Assembly: GCA_023267775.1 (NCBI GenBank)
Contig: JAHFMQ010000018.1
Location: 1-13,313 of the forward strand
DNA: 13,313 bases
Origin: Candidatus Kaiserbacteria bacterium
GTDB taxonomy: Bacteria > Patescibacteriota > Minisyncoccia > Phycocordibacterales > Phycocordibacteraceae
Direction: 5' to 3'
Positions 1 to 5,835 of this stretch are shown here, piece by piece. The stretch's first letter is position 1, and each line of letters starts with the position of its first letter. The notes beneath the pieces are model-generated. The model saw only the letters and a program-made list of their open reading frames with translations. It had not been told where the DNA came from and searched no databases. Both the position numbers and the translations under genes were made by a program.

Positions 1-190
1 ACCGTGAGGTCGCCGAGGGTTACTTTGAAGCATTGCCCACCGTGATGACTGATAACCATTGCCCCCATCCTAGCATTTTTTAACCATATTTGCTATAGTC
101 TTTTAGTCAGGTTTGGAGAAGCAGAAAGGCGTTAACCCTGGAGCCGCAAGGCATCAGTACCCTTATCGAAAATCCGAATCTCTATACACA
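1..190. other. Window-edge region: possible 3' end of an upstream gene, then the S1 leader
   Basis: No gene can be named here. One plus-strand frame is open from base 3 to a TAA at 81-83 and would encode about 26 residues ending in HCPHPSIF. That is too short to recognise and could be chance. The rest is the promoter and untranslated leader of the S1-like gene. Within the leader a small GCC-GCAA-GGC hairpin with a GNRA loop sits at 143-152. I could not match the leader to any riboswitch or ribosomal-protein leader that I know. Confidence 0.3.
91..99 (+). promoter_or_regulatory. Extended -10 promoter for the S1-like gene
   Basis: TGC followed by TATAGT (-10 at 94-99) is an extended -10 box. 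No good -35 is visible 16-18 bases upstream. The start of transcription would be near 106, giving a leader of about 86 nt to the ATG at 192 or 110 nt to the GTG at 216. The same TGC-TAnAnT form recurs before rpsU and trxB in this window. Confidence 0.5.
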
Positions 191-203
191 TATGTCTGAG
201 AAA

Positions 204-210
204 AAGGAGG
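204..210 (+). promoter_or_regulatory. Shine-Dalgarno site that favours a GTG start for the S1-like gene
   Basis: AAGGAGG lies five bases before an in-frame GTG at 216, whereas nothing like an SD precedes the ATG at 192. The two other strong SD sites in this window (9719-9726, and 12594-12600 on the minus strand) show the same five-base spacing. This supports GTG 216 as the true start. Confidence 0.55.
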
Positions 211-215
211 CCATA

Positions 216-1310
216 GTGGCGCTTCCAACCATTCATCTGCCCGAGGGTCACCCAATGATGGGAATGATTGATGCTATCCCTATGCCGCCGGCGGCAGGTG
301 ATTTAGTCGAAGGAACCATCATCGCTATTAATCGCGGGCGCGTATATATCGACCTGAAACCGTTTGGCACGGGTCTTATCTACGGTCGCGAATATCTGAA
401 CGCGGCTGACGTTTTGCGTAAAGCAAATCAGGGCGACATCATCAGTGCGAAGGTCGTCGACCCAGCTGGCCGCGAGGGCTACATTGAACTCTCACTCAAA
501 GAAGCGCGCCAAGCCGCTATTTGGGGCGAAGCAGAACAAGCAATCGTTTCTCAGACTCCGTATTCTCTTATTGTTGAAGAAGCGAATAAAGGAGGACTTA
601 TCCTCACATGGCAAGGTATCGCAGGATTCCTTCCTGCCTCGCAGCTTTCAAAGGAACACTACCCTCGCGTACCGGAAGGAGACAAAGAAAAAATTCTTGG
701 AGAGCTTATGCGCCTTGTCGGCCACCCGCTTTCGGTGCGCATCATTACGGCTGATGCCAAGGAAGGCAAGCTTATCTTCTCTGAACGCACCTCAAATGAA
801 GCTGAAGAGAAAGCGTCGCTCATTGATAAGTATCAAGTTGGCGACACAGCTATGGGTGAAGTCACGGGTATCGTTGATTTCGGCGTATTCGTGAAGCTTG
901 AACCGGGTCTTGAAGGACTCGTCCACATCAGCGAGCTTGATTGGGGTCTCGTTGAAAATCCTCACACGCTCTTCAATGTCGGCGATCATGTACAAGTGAA
1001 AATTATCGAGATTAAAGACGGCAAAGTCTCGCTCTCGATCAAAGCGCTCAAGGAAAATCCATGGCACACTGCCGCCGAACGCTATAAGAAAGGTATGGAG
1101 GTCCCTGGTGTTGTTATCAAATATAATAAGCATGGTGCGCTCGCCTCAATCGAAGAAGGTGTTGCCGGACTTGTACACGTGGGAGAATTTAAAACACCCG
1201 CCGAACTTCGCGAAACGCTTGAGCTTGGGAAGACCTATCCGTTTACTATCGCGCTCTTCGAGCCGAAGGATCAGCGTATGACGCTCACCTACGCGGGAAA
1301 GAAGAAATAA
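216..1310 (+). CDS. rpsA: Ribosomal protein S1-like RNA-binding protein, four S1 domains
   Basis: S1 binds mRNA and helps the 30S subunit engage transcripts that lack a good ribosome-binding site. Numbered from the ATG at 192, four OB-fold S1 repeats can be seen at about residues 36-103, 122-199, 216-285 and 300-367. The third is the most canonical (GEVTGIVDFGVFVKL, then GLVHISEL). E. coli S1 has six repeats, so this is a short form like those of many Gram-positive and CPR bacteria. The chosen start is GTG 216 (364 aa) because of the SD at 204-210. ATG 192 would add eight residues (MSEKKEAI) with no SD. The gene has its own promoter and ends at a strong terminator facing pth. The family call is firm. 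Whether it is a true ribosomal S1 or another S1-repeat regulator cannot be settled from sequence alone. Confidence 0.88.
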   Translation: MALPTIHLPEGHPMMGMIDAIPMPPAAGDLVEGTIIAINRGRVYIDLKPFGTGLIYGREYLNAADVLRKANQGDIISAKVVDPAGREGYIELSLKEARQAAIWGEAEQAIVSQTPYSLIVEEANKGGLILTWQGIAGFLPASQLSKEHYPRVPEGDKEKILGELMRLVGHPLSVRIITADAKEGKLIFSERTSNEAEEKASLIDKYQVGDTAMGEVTGIVDFGVFVKLEPGLEGLVHISELDWGLVENPHTLFNVGDHVQVKIIEIKDGKVSLSIKALKENPWHTAAERYKKGMEVPGVVIKYNKHGALASIEEGVAGLVHVGEFKTPAELRETLELGKTYPFTIALFEPKDQRMTLTYAGKKK

Positions 1311-1323
1311 TTTCCTTCAAACG

Positions 1324-1368
1324 AAAAGAAAACACCGCGGCGCCTCCGGCGCCGCGGTGTTTTCTTTT
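1324..1368. terminator. Bidirectional intrinsic terminator between the S1-like gene and pth
   Basis: A perfect 21-bp stem (arms 1324-1344 and 1348-1368) with a three-base loop lies between two convergent genes. The GC-rich core is CACCGCGGCGCC. The plus strand continues into a run of T (to 1372) and the minus strand reads out into TTTTCTTTT, so it can end transcription from both sides. Confidence 0.9.
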
Positions 1369-1373
1369 TTTTA

Positions 1374-1970
1374 CTATCGAGTGTTGGCAAATTGAGTCGC
1401 CACATCAACACCTTCTGTCGCAAAGAGGCGCGTAGCTTCAGCAACTTTCTTAAAAATCTTTTTTACGGTAGCCTCTTCGCTTGGTTTCCATTTGCCGATG
1501 ACATGCTTGATGACTTTTTCTTCGCCCGAAACTTTTTTTGCTTGATTTTTCTTCCCCGTTCCTGAAATACCGATGCGAATGCGTGCAAAATCCTGTGTTT
1601 TAATCGCGCGCATCACGCTCTCGACACCTTTGTGCCCCCCGCTGCCGCGCCCAAAAACCATCTTTATAGTGCCGAGTGGCAAATCGAGGTCATCATGAAC
1701 GACGAGAAGACTTTGCGCGGCTTTCGGACTCTTCACAAACGCGCTTACTGCCTTTCCTGAGAGATTCATCATCGTTTCCGGAAGCACAAGCGTCGTATTT
1801 TCTCCGGCAATTGCGCCTTTCCCCACAAGTGCATTCGCAGTTTTATTGAAAACGAGTTCATCAAAACTTTCTTGCTTCGCAAAAAACTCTACCGCACTCC
1901 TTCCGGCGTTGTGTCGCGTCTTTTCATACTCCTTTCCCGGATTCCCGAGGCCCACGATGACGATTGCCAT
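1374..1970 (-). CDS. pth: Peptidyl-tRNA hydrolase
   Basis: Pth hydrolyses the ester bond of peptidyl-tRNAs that drop off the ribosome and so recycles tRNA. The 198-residue product has the family's usual length and signatures: IVGLGNPGKEYEKTRHNAG near the N terminus (His20 of this stretch is the catalytic histidine, with the preceding Asn of the GNPG motif), MNLSGKAV, HDDLDLPLG with the conserved aspartate, and GSGGHKGVESV. The tail is basic. The start ATG at 1970 is fixed by the GLGNPG motif beginning at residue 7 and by a -10 box six bases upstream, so the mRNA may be leaderless. It is divergent from lepB across the inverted repeat at 1983-2051 and convergent with the S1-like gene. It is a single-gene unit. 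Confidence 0.96.
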   Translation of the reverse strand: MAIVIVGLGNPGKEYEKTRHNAGRSAVEFFAKQESFDELVFNKTANALVGKGAIAGENTTLVLPETMMNLSGKAVSAFVKSPKAAQSLLVVHDDLDLPLGTIKMVFGRGSGGHKGVESVMRAIKTQDFARIRIGISGTGKKNQAKKVSGEEKVIKHVIGKWKPSEEATVKKIFKKVAEATRLFATEGVDVATQFANTR

Positions 1971-1976
1971 ATGTAT

Positions 1977-1985
1977 ATGCTAGCA
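1977..1985 (-). promoter_or_regulatory. Extended -10 promoter of pth, probably leaderless
   Basis: Read on the minus strand this is TGC-TAGCAT, with only six bases before the pth ATG, so transcription would begin at or next to the start codon. The TGC is the last three bases of the left arm of the inverted repeat at 1983-2051, so promoter and repeat share bases. Confidence 0.5.
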
Positions 1986-2051
1986 CGCAGCAAAAATAGA
2001 TAGTAGGACTCGGCTAAGCGACCCGGAGCGCTATCTATTTTTGCTGCGTGC
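1983..2051. repeat. Perfect 21-bp inverted repeat between the divergent pth and lepB promoters
   Basis: The arms at 1983-2003 and 2031-2051 are exact reverse complements (left arm begins GCACGCAGCAAAAATAGATA), separated by a 27-base spacer. Both predicted transcription starts, near 1970 for pth and near 2108 for lepB, lie outside it. The repeat would therefore not be in either mRNA, which argues against a terminator or attenuator and for a DNA-level element such as an operator or cruciform. An unknown small RNA or an assembly artefact is also possible. Confidence 0.85.
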
Positions 2052-2073
2052 GAGTTGAGCGCACTTAGAAAAC

Positions 2074-2101
2074 TTGCGCCGCTCAAACCGAAGCGTACAA
2101 T
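2074..2101 (+). promoter_or_regulatory. Candidate promoter of lepB
   Basis: TTGCGC (2074-2079) and TACAAT (2096-2101) are 16 bases apart. The -10 box overlaps the ATG at 2100 and ends seven bases before the ATG at 2109. If used, it would give a leaderless message starting at the second ATG. The -35 is weak, so this is moderate evidence. Confidence 0.4.
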
Positions 2102-2702
2102 GGCCCGCATGAATGATACTGGAAAGGGTCTTTTGAAGGATCTTTTCACTCTTGCGTTCCTTATTATCGTTGTCGTCATTCCCATTCGCCTTTTCATAGT
2201 CTCTCCTTTCGTCGTTGATGGAGATTCGATGCATCCGACGTTCAAAAATCTTGATTATCTCATCGTTGATGAGCTTCTTTACGACTTCAATACACCACAG
2301 CGCGGCGAGGTTATCGTGTTCCGCTACCCTGGCAATCCTTCGATCTTCTATATCAAGCGTATTATCGGGCTCCCGGGCGAAACAGTCGCAATAAATCATG
2401 GCGTCATCACTATCGCGACCGTAACTGGTGCCAAGTTATCGCTCTCGGAGCCTTACATTGTGAACGAAGACGCGACGTATACGAAAAGTGTCTCGCTAAA
2501 CCCCGATGAGTATTTTGTTATGGGTGATAATCGCCCTAACAGTTCAGATTCACGCGTGTGGGGTCCGCTTCCTAAGAAAGACATCATTGGTCGCGTTGAT
2601 TTGCGCATTCTTCCTTTCAAACAAATGGGATTCTTCCCCGGAAGTACCAGTTACGCAACCCCATCAGTCTCTGGTTCGACAACTCCCCTCATTGCCTCAT
2701 GA
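2100..2702 (+). CDS. lepB: Signal peptidase I
   Basis: This is a membrane-bound Ser/Lys protease that cuts signal peptides from exported proteins. From the ATG at 2100 (200 aa) it shows one N-terminal transmembrane helix at about residues 13-36, then the box B motif GDSMHPT with the nucleophile Ser43, the box D region FYIKRIIGLPGE with the general-base Lys86, and the box E motif VMGDNRPNSSDSR. The tail after the fold (SGSTTPLIAS region) is low in complexity. An in-frame TTG at 2055 would add 15 residues but lies just past the inverted repeat with no SD. ATG 2109 is equally plausible and fits the promoter better. The stop overlaps the next gene as ATGA, so the two are cotranscribed and probably translationally coupled. 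Confidence 0.94.
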   Translation: MARMNDTGKGLLKDLFTLAFLIIVVVIPIRLFIVSPFVVDGDSMHPTFKNLDYLIVDELLYDFNTPQRGEVIVFRYPGNPSIFYIKRIIGLPGETVAINHGVITIATVTGAKLSLSEPYIVNEDATYTKSVSLNPDEYFVMGDNRPNSSDSRVWGPLPKKDIIGRVDLRILPFKQMGFFPGSTSYATPSVSGSTTPLIAS

Positions 2703-3844
2703 TGCGTACCACGATTCCGGCTGAAGAACTTTTAAGCAAAGCACACCTCATCGGTCAATATTATGGATTTACTCCGCTTTCAACACTGACTGCGGCTTCG
2801 CGTGGAGCTCCCAAAAACAAGAAAGTCGAGTATCCAGATATGTTGAACCATCTTGGAAATGATTCGGCGGCAGAAGTTCTTTCAGGTTTTCTCAAACAAT
2901 GTCAGCGTGTTGAATTTATTGCGTCACCGCGCCAACCGTTATTTGTGTGGCACACGAACATCGCTCCTGGTCGACCAGCGCCAAAGAAAGCTGTTATACA
3001 GCTTCATGCGCTCGGAACCGATCACGCGCTTGCGGATGCAGTCATCATCCGCGCGCTTATTGCGCTCTGCCGTGATCTATTCCACGAAGAACCTACGGTC
3101 CGCATAAATTCTATGGGCGACAAAGAAACACGTGCACGCTATGCACGTGAGCTTGGAAATTTTTTCAAGAAAAGAATTGGCGTCCTTCCTGCCGAATGTA
3201 CTAACTGTGCAAAACAAGACGCCATCCTTGCCGCAGAGATGGCTATCGAACTTGCATGCGCGGATGATATGCCGGCGCCAACCGAACACCTTTCTGATGC
3301 GAGTCGCAAGCGCTTTGAAGATCTGCTCGAATACCTTGAAATGACCGAGACGCCATACGAGCTCGCGCGTAATCTTATCAGTCGTGGAAATGTGTGGAAC
3401 GATACCTGTTTTGAACTTGTGCTCGGCGATAAACGCATCGCGTGGGGCTCTCACTATGGTGATTTCACTCGACACTTCTTTCCGACTCCGTTTACGGCTA
3501 CGGGCGCGGTATTTCAGATTCCAAGCACGGGCGCCGTGGTAAAGAAAACACCATCCTCACGACTACGCTTTTCCTTTGTCCATATTGGGGACGAAGCGAA
3601 ACGTCTTTCGATTCGCCTCGCGGAGGATTTTAGAAAAGCACGTGTTTCTCTTACACAAAATATCGGCGTTGAATCGCTCACTGAACAACTCCACCTCGCT
3701 GAACGACGCGCGAGTCCGTACCTTCTCATTATGGGCCGGAAAGAAGCGCTCGAAGGTTCTGCGATCTTGCGCAACCGCCAGACACAAGAAGAAACCGTCC
3801 TCCCGCTTGCAGGCCTCATCGAACGATTAAAGGCGGTCGCCTAA
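2699..3844 (+). CDS. HisRS-like class II synthetase paralogue, apparently non-catalytic
   Basis: The 381-residue product follows the order of a histidyl-tRNA synthetase but without its chemistry. Residues 130-190 (INSMGDKETRARYARELGNF, then a CxxC at Cys167 and Cys170) and 195-240 (HLSDASRKRFEDLLEYLEM...CFELV) match the HisRS insertion and catalytic-core scaffold. Residues 288-381 look like a HGTP anticodon-binding domain (PYLLIMGRKEALEGSAILRN). The expected active-site parts are degenerate. The motif 2 FRxER stretch reads VWHTNIAPGRPAPKK, the GLDYYT histidine loop reads ISRGNVWNDT, and the GGGRYD stretch reads AWGSHYGDF. The N-terminal motif 1 region is reduced. The start overlaps the lepB stop as ATGA; a second ATG follows at 2702. 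HisZ is a known HisRS-like regulatory subunit, but it needs HisG, which is not nearby. Role unknown, possibly RNA binding. Confidence 0.75.
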   Translation: MMRTTIPAEELLSKAHLIGQYYGFTPLSTLTAASRGAPKNKKVEYPDMLNHLGNDSAAEVLSGFLKQCQRVEFIASPRQPLFVWHTNIAPGRPAPKKAVIQLHALGTDHALADAVIIRALIALCRDLFHEEPTVRINSMGDKETRARYARELGNFFKKRIGVLPAECTNCAKQDAILAAEMAIELACADDMPAPTEHLSDASRKRFEDLLEYLEMTETPYELARNLISRGNVWNDTCFELVLGDKRIAWGSHYGDFTRHFFPTPFTATGAVFQIPSTGAVVKKTPSSRLRFSFVHIGDEAKRLSIRLAEDFRKARVSLTQNIGVESLTEQLHLAERRASPYLLIMGRKEALEGSAILRNRQTQEETVLPLAGLIERLKAVA

Positions 3845-3858
3845 AGAACGCACGCTTA

Positions 3859-3889
3859 TTGGACAATCGGGACTCCTCTGTGCTAAAGT
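3859..3889 (+). promoter_or_regulatory. Promoter of rpsU, near-leaderless
   Basis: TTGGAC (3859-3864) is followed after 19 bases by TAAAGT (3884-3889), which is preceded by TGC as an extended -10. The rpsU ATG begins only ten bases after the box, so the predicted leader is about three bases and no SD is possible. Confidence 0.55.
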
Positions 3890-3898
3890 CTTTTTCAC

Positions 3899-4168
3899 AT
3901 GACCGCAGGCATACGAGTTGAAGTTCGACGCGGCAAGAACGAAAGTTCAACCGCACTCATCCGCCGATTTACCCGCCGCGCGCAGGGTCTTGGACTTGTG
4001 CGCGAAGTGCGTAATAACCGCTACTGGCAGCGCATCAAATCGAAAAATGTCGGCCATAAACGCGCACTCATCTCAAAAGCTCGCCGCGAAAACTACAACG
4101 AACTCGTAAAGCTCGGTAAAATTGATCCTGCAGCACGCAAGACGCGCGGTAAGGGAGGCAGACGCTAA
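3899..4168 (+). CDS. rpsU: Small ribosomal subunit protein bS21
   Basis: S21 sits on the 30S platform next to the 3' end of 16S rRNA and assists mRNA engagement. The 89-residue product has the S21 pattern: a short beta strand (IRVEVRRGKNES), then ALIRRFTRRAQ and a long basic helical region rich in Arg and Lys, with RYWQRIKSK and a very basic tail (TRGKGGRR). It is somewhat longer than the usual 60-70 residues because of that tail. The start at ATG 3899 fits both the motif position and the promoter immediately upstream. ybeY follows after four bases, so the two are cotranscribed. The paralogue-poor setting and the S1-like gene nearby give the window two factors for initiation on weak or leaderless mRNAs. 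Confidence 0.85.
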   Translation: MTAGIRVEVRRGKNESSTALIRRFTRRAQGLGLVREVRNNRYWQRIKSKNVGHKRALISKARRENYNELVKLGKIDPAARKTRGKGGRR

Positions 4169-4172
4169 GCGA

Positions 4173-4676
4173 ATGCAGAGTGTTTCAATTACCAATATAA
4201 CGCGGCGCGGACGTGTGCCGCGTTTTACGTATACAGTTATTAAGGAACGCGTACTCCCCGGTTGGGAGATCTCACTCGTATTTGTTGACCCCGCCCAAGC
4301 GCGCGCGCTCAACAAGCGCATGCGCGGCAAGACCTATGTCCCTAACGTGCTCTCCTACGCTCTCGATAAGCGAAGTGGAGAAATTGTAATCTGTCTCACC
4401 GAAGCGAAGAAGCAGGCCGCCTCATATTTTATGGACGAACGAACGTTTATTCTGTACCTATTTATCCACGGAATATTACATATAAAAGGATGGGCACATG
4501 GTGCTAGGATGGAAGCATGCGAACGGAATCTCCTGGCAAAATTCCTGCCTAACCGGCAGGCAGGCGCCGAGAAAAGTGTCCGCGCTTACCTTACTAATGA
4601 AACGACGCATAGCAACCGGCATAGACATCGGGACGTACCAAGTAAAAATGGTCGTCATCGAGGAAGTCATAGATAA
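4173..4676 (+). CDS. ybeY: Endoribonuclease YbeY with a repeat-derived C-terminal extension
   Basis: YbeY is a metal-dependent RNase needed for 16S rRNA 3'-end maturation and ribosome quality control. From ATG 4173, MQSVSITNITRR matches the usual N terminus. VLSYALDKRSGEIVIC corresponds to the DVLSFP...GDIVIC strand pair. The zinc motif HGILHIKGWAH supplies His99, His103 and His109. The conserved core ends near Phe124, after which the frame runs through a palindromic repeat (LPNRQAG) and another 36 residues (rich in His and Arg at the end) to a total of 167, overlapping ftsA by 80 bases. The tail matches nothing in YbeY and is probably a by-product of the repeat insertion. An AAGGGAGG at 4151-4158 inside rpsU is 14 bases from the start, too far for a normal SD. 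Catalytic function is likely retained because all three histidines precede the tail. Confidence 0.88.
   Translation: MQSVSITNITRRGRVPRFTYTVIKERVLPGWEISLVFVDPAQARALNKRMRGKTYVPNVLSYALDKRSGEIVICLTEAKKQAASYFMDERTFILYLFIHGILHIKGWAHGARMEACERNLLAKFLPNRQAGAEKSVRAYLTNETTHSNRHRHRDVPSKNGRHRGSHR
4544..4564. repeat. Palindromic CCTGCC/GGCAGG mini-repeat inside the 3' end of ybeY
   Basis: CCTGCC (4544-4549), a five-base loop and GGCAGG (4555-4560) form an inverted repeat, followed by a further CAGG. It encodes LPNRQAG. I recall very similar short palindromes, read as LPAGRQAG-like peptides, scattered through Parcubacteria genomes; that is memory, not a search. Removing bases 4545-4564 (20 nt) would put ybeY in a frame that ends in TAA at 4595-4597, overlapping the ftsA ATG as TAATG. 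Confidence 0.7.
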
Positions 4677-5757
4677 ACGCATTGGCGGGCGGCACATACG
4701 CATTCTTGGCACTGGCCTTGCGGAATCTAAGGGACTCCGGCACGGCTACATCGTTAATACCGAAGAAGTTACCGCGAGCATTCGAGAAGCGAAACGACAA
4801 GCAGAATCATCCGCTCGCATTCCTATCCGAACAGGATTTCTCGCCGTTGGCGGCATTTCGCTTGATGAAGCTCGAGCGACTGGTTTCGCCATCATCTCGC
4901 GCGCTGATCAGGAAATTACTGCGCTCGATCTTGAGAAAGCAAGTAAAGCAGCGCGAGAAGCTGCCGCCCCAGGATTTCTTAATCGACACGTTCTTCATAG
5001 TATTCCTCTTGAGTATCGCGTCGATGGTAGCAAAGTACTCGGTGATCCGCTCGGTATGAAAGGCGTTCGTCTTGAAATTGATTATCTGTACATCACCTGT
5101 CTTGCACAACACCAAGAAGCACTTGCAAAGGCAGTTGAAGATGCAGACATTGAAATCATTGATCAGATGGCTTCCCCGCTTGCGGGTTCATATGTGCTTC
5201 TTGAGGGCGACCAAAAAATGAAAGGTTGCGTGCTTGCAAATATCGGCGCCGAGACAGTTTCCATAGTTGTATATGACGAGGGCATTCCTATTTCCGTAAA
5301 AGTGTTTCCGGTCGGCTCAAGTCATATCACCGACGACATTGCGCTTGGATTTCGAATCTCACTTGAAGAAGCTGAGCGCGTAAAACTCGGCAGACTTTCC
5401 GGACAAATGTATTCGCGCAAAAAAGTAGATGATCTTGTCGCAAAGCGACTTGAAATAATGTTTACATTAATTGATAAACACATTAAATCTCTCGGTCGTC
5501 GCGGACCGCTGCCTGCCGGCATCATTATTTCAGGAGGAGGGTCTGGAGTTGGTTCTATAAGCGACATCGCGCGAGGTTCATTGAAACTTCCTGCACGCCT
5601 CGCCGAGTTCCGTCTTTCCTCAGATACCAAGATTCGTGATGCCACATGGGCCGTTGCCTATGGACTGGCGCTGTGGGGTCTCACGGGCGACACGAGTGCT
5701 CCAAAAAAGAATTTTCGTGCCGCGATTGGAAAGTTTCTCCAACAATTTTTGCCATAA
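4597..5757 (+). CDS. ftsA: Cell division protein FtsA
   Basis: FtsA is an actin-fold ATPase that anchors FtsZ filaments to the membrane and recruits the divisome. The 386-residue product begins MKRRIATGIDIGTYQVK, the phosphate 1 motif. An SHS2-type subdomain follows at about residues 80-160 (AVGGISLDEARATG). Phosphate 2 is NIGAETVSIVVYDEG, and the adenosine motif is GIIISGGGSGVGS. The last 15 residues (NFRAAIGKFLQQFLP) form an amphipathic helix that fits the membrane-targeting sequence. The start at 4597 leaves the phosphate 1 motif at the normal distance; an upstream in-frame ATG (4498) lies within ybeY. No SD is present, and coupling to ybeY translation is likely. FtsA followed by FtsZ is the standard order. 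Confidence 0.95.
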   Translation: MKRRIATGIDIGTYQVKMVVIEEVIDKRIGGRHIRILGTGLAESKGLRHGYIVNTEEVTASIREAKRQAESSARIPIRTGFLAVGGISLDEARATGFAIISRADQEITALDLEKASKAAREAAAPGFLNRHVLHSIPLEYRVDGSKVLGDPLGMKGVRLEIDYLYITCLAQHQEALAKAVEDADIEIIDQMASPLAGSYVLLEGDQKMKGCVLANIGAETVSIVVYDEGIPISVKVFPVGSSHITDDIALGFRISLEEAERVKLGRLSGQMYSRKKVDDLVAKRLEIMFTLIDKHIKSLGRRGPLPAGIIISGGGSGVGSISDIARGSLKLPARLAEFRLSSDTKIRDATWAVAYGLALWGLTGDTSAPKKNFRAAIGKFLQQFLP

Positions 5758-5806
5758 ATGACAAGCCGTATCTGCTGATTGTCAATATTTGCATACTACC
5801 GATATC

Positions 5807-5815
5807 TGGTATCAT
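5807..5815 (+). promoter_or_regulatory. Candidate extended -10 promoter of ftsZ
   Basis: TGG-TATCAT has its -10 box at 5810-5815, placing transcription start near 5822, 14 bases before the ftsZ ATG. No SD lies in that short leader. The -35 is unclear (TTGCAT at 5789-5794 would leave a 15-base spacer). ftsZ may also be read from the ftsA transcript. Confidence 0.4.
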
Positions 5816-5835
5816 GGCGAAACCACATATTTGTT

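Noticed and set aside
106..191. Riboswitch in the S1 leader
   Set aside because: I compared it by eye with the c-di-GMP, TPP, THF, fluoride and ZTP consensus cores and saw no match; only a three-base-pair GNRA hairpin is clear.
445..894. Open frame of 149 codons on the plus strand inside the S1-like gene
   Set aside because: It lies wholly inside a confidently assigned gene in another frame, and its product is a Lys/Arg/Ser/Leu-rich sequence with no family features.
2055..2099. TTG start giving a longer LepB
   Set aside because: It adds a basic, non-conserved stretch starting four bases after the inverted repeat, without an SD; ATG 2100 or 2109 places the transmembrane helix normally.
2031..2399. 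Minus-strand open frame of 122 codons opposite lepB
   Set aside because: It is antisense to the catalytic core of lepB and ends inside the inverted repeat; no family features.
5509..5521. CTGCCTGCCGGCA in ftsA as a second copy of the ybeY palindrome
   Set aside because: It encodes LPAG just before the conserved GGG motif of FtsA, where such residues are expected, so it is probably ordinary coding sequence.
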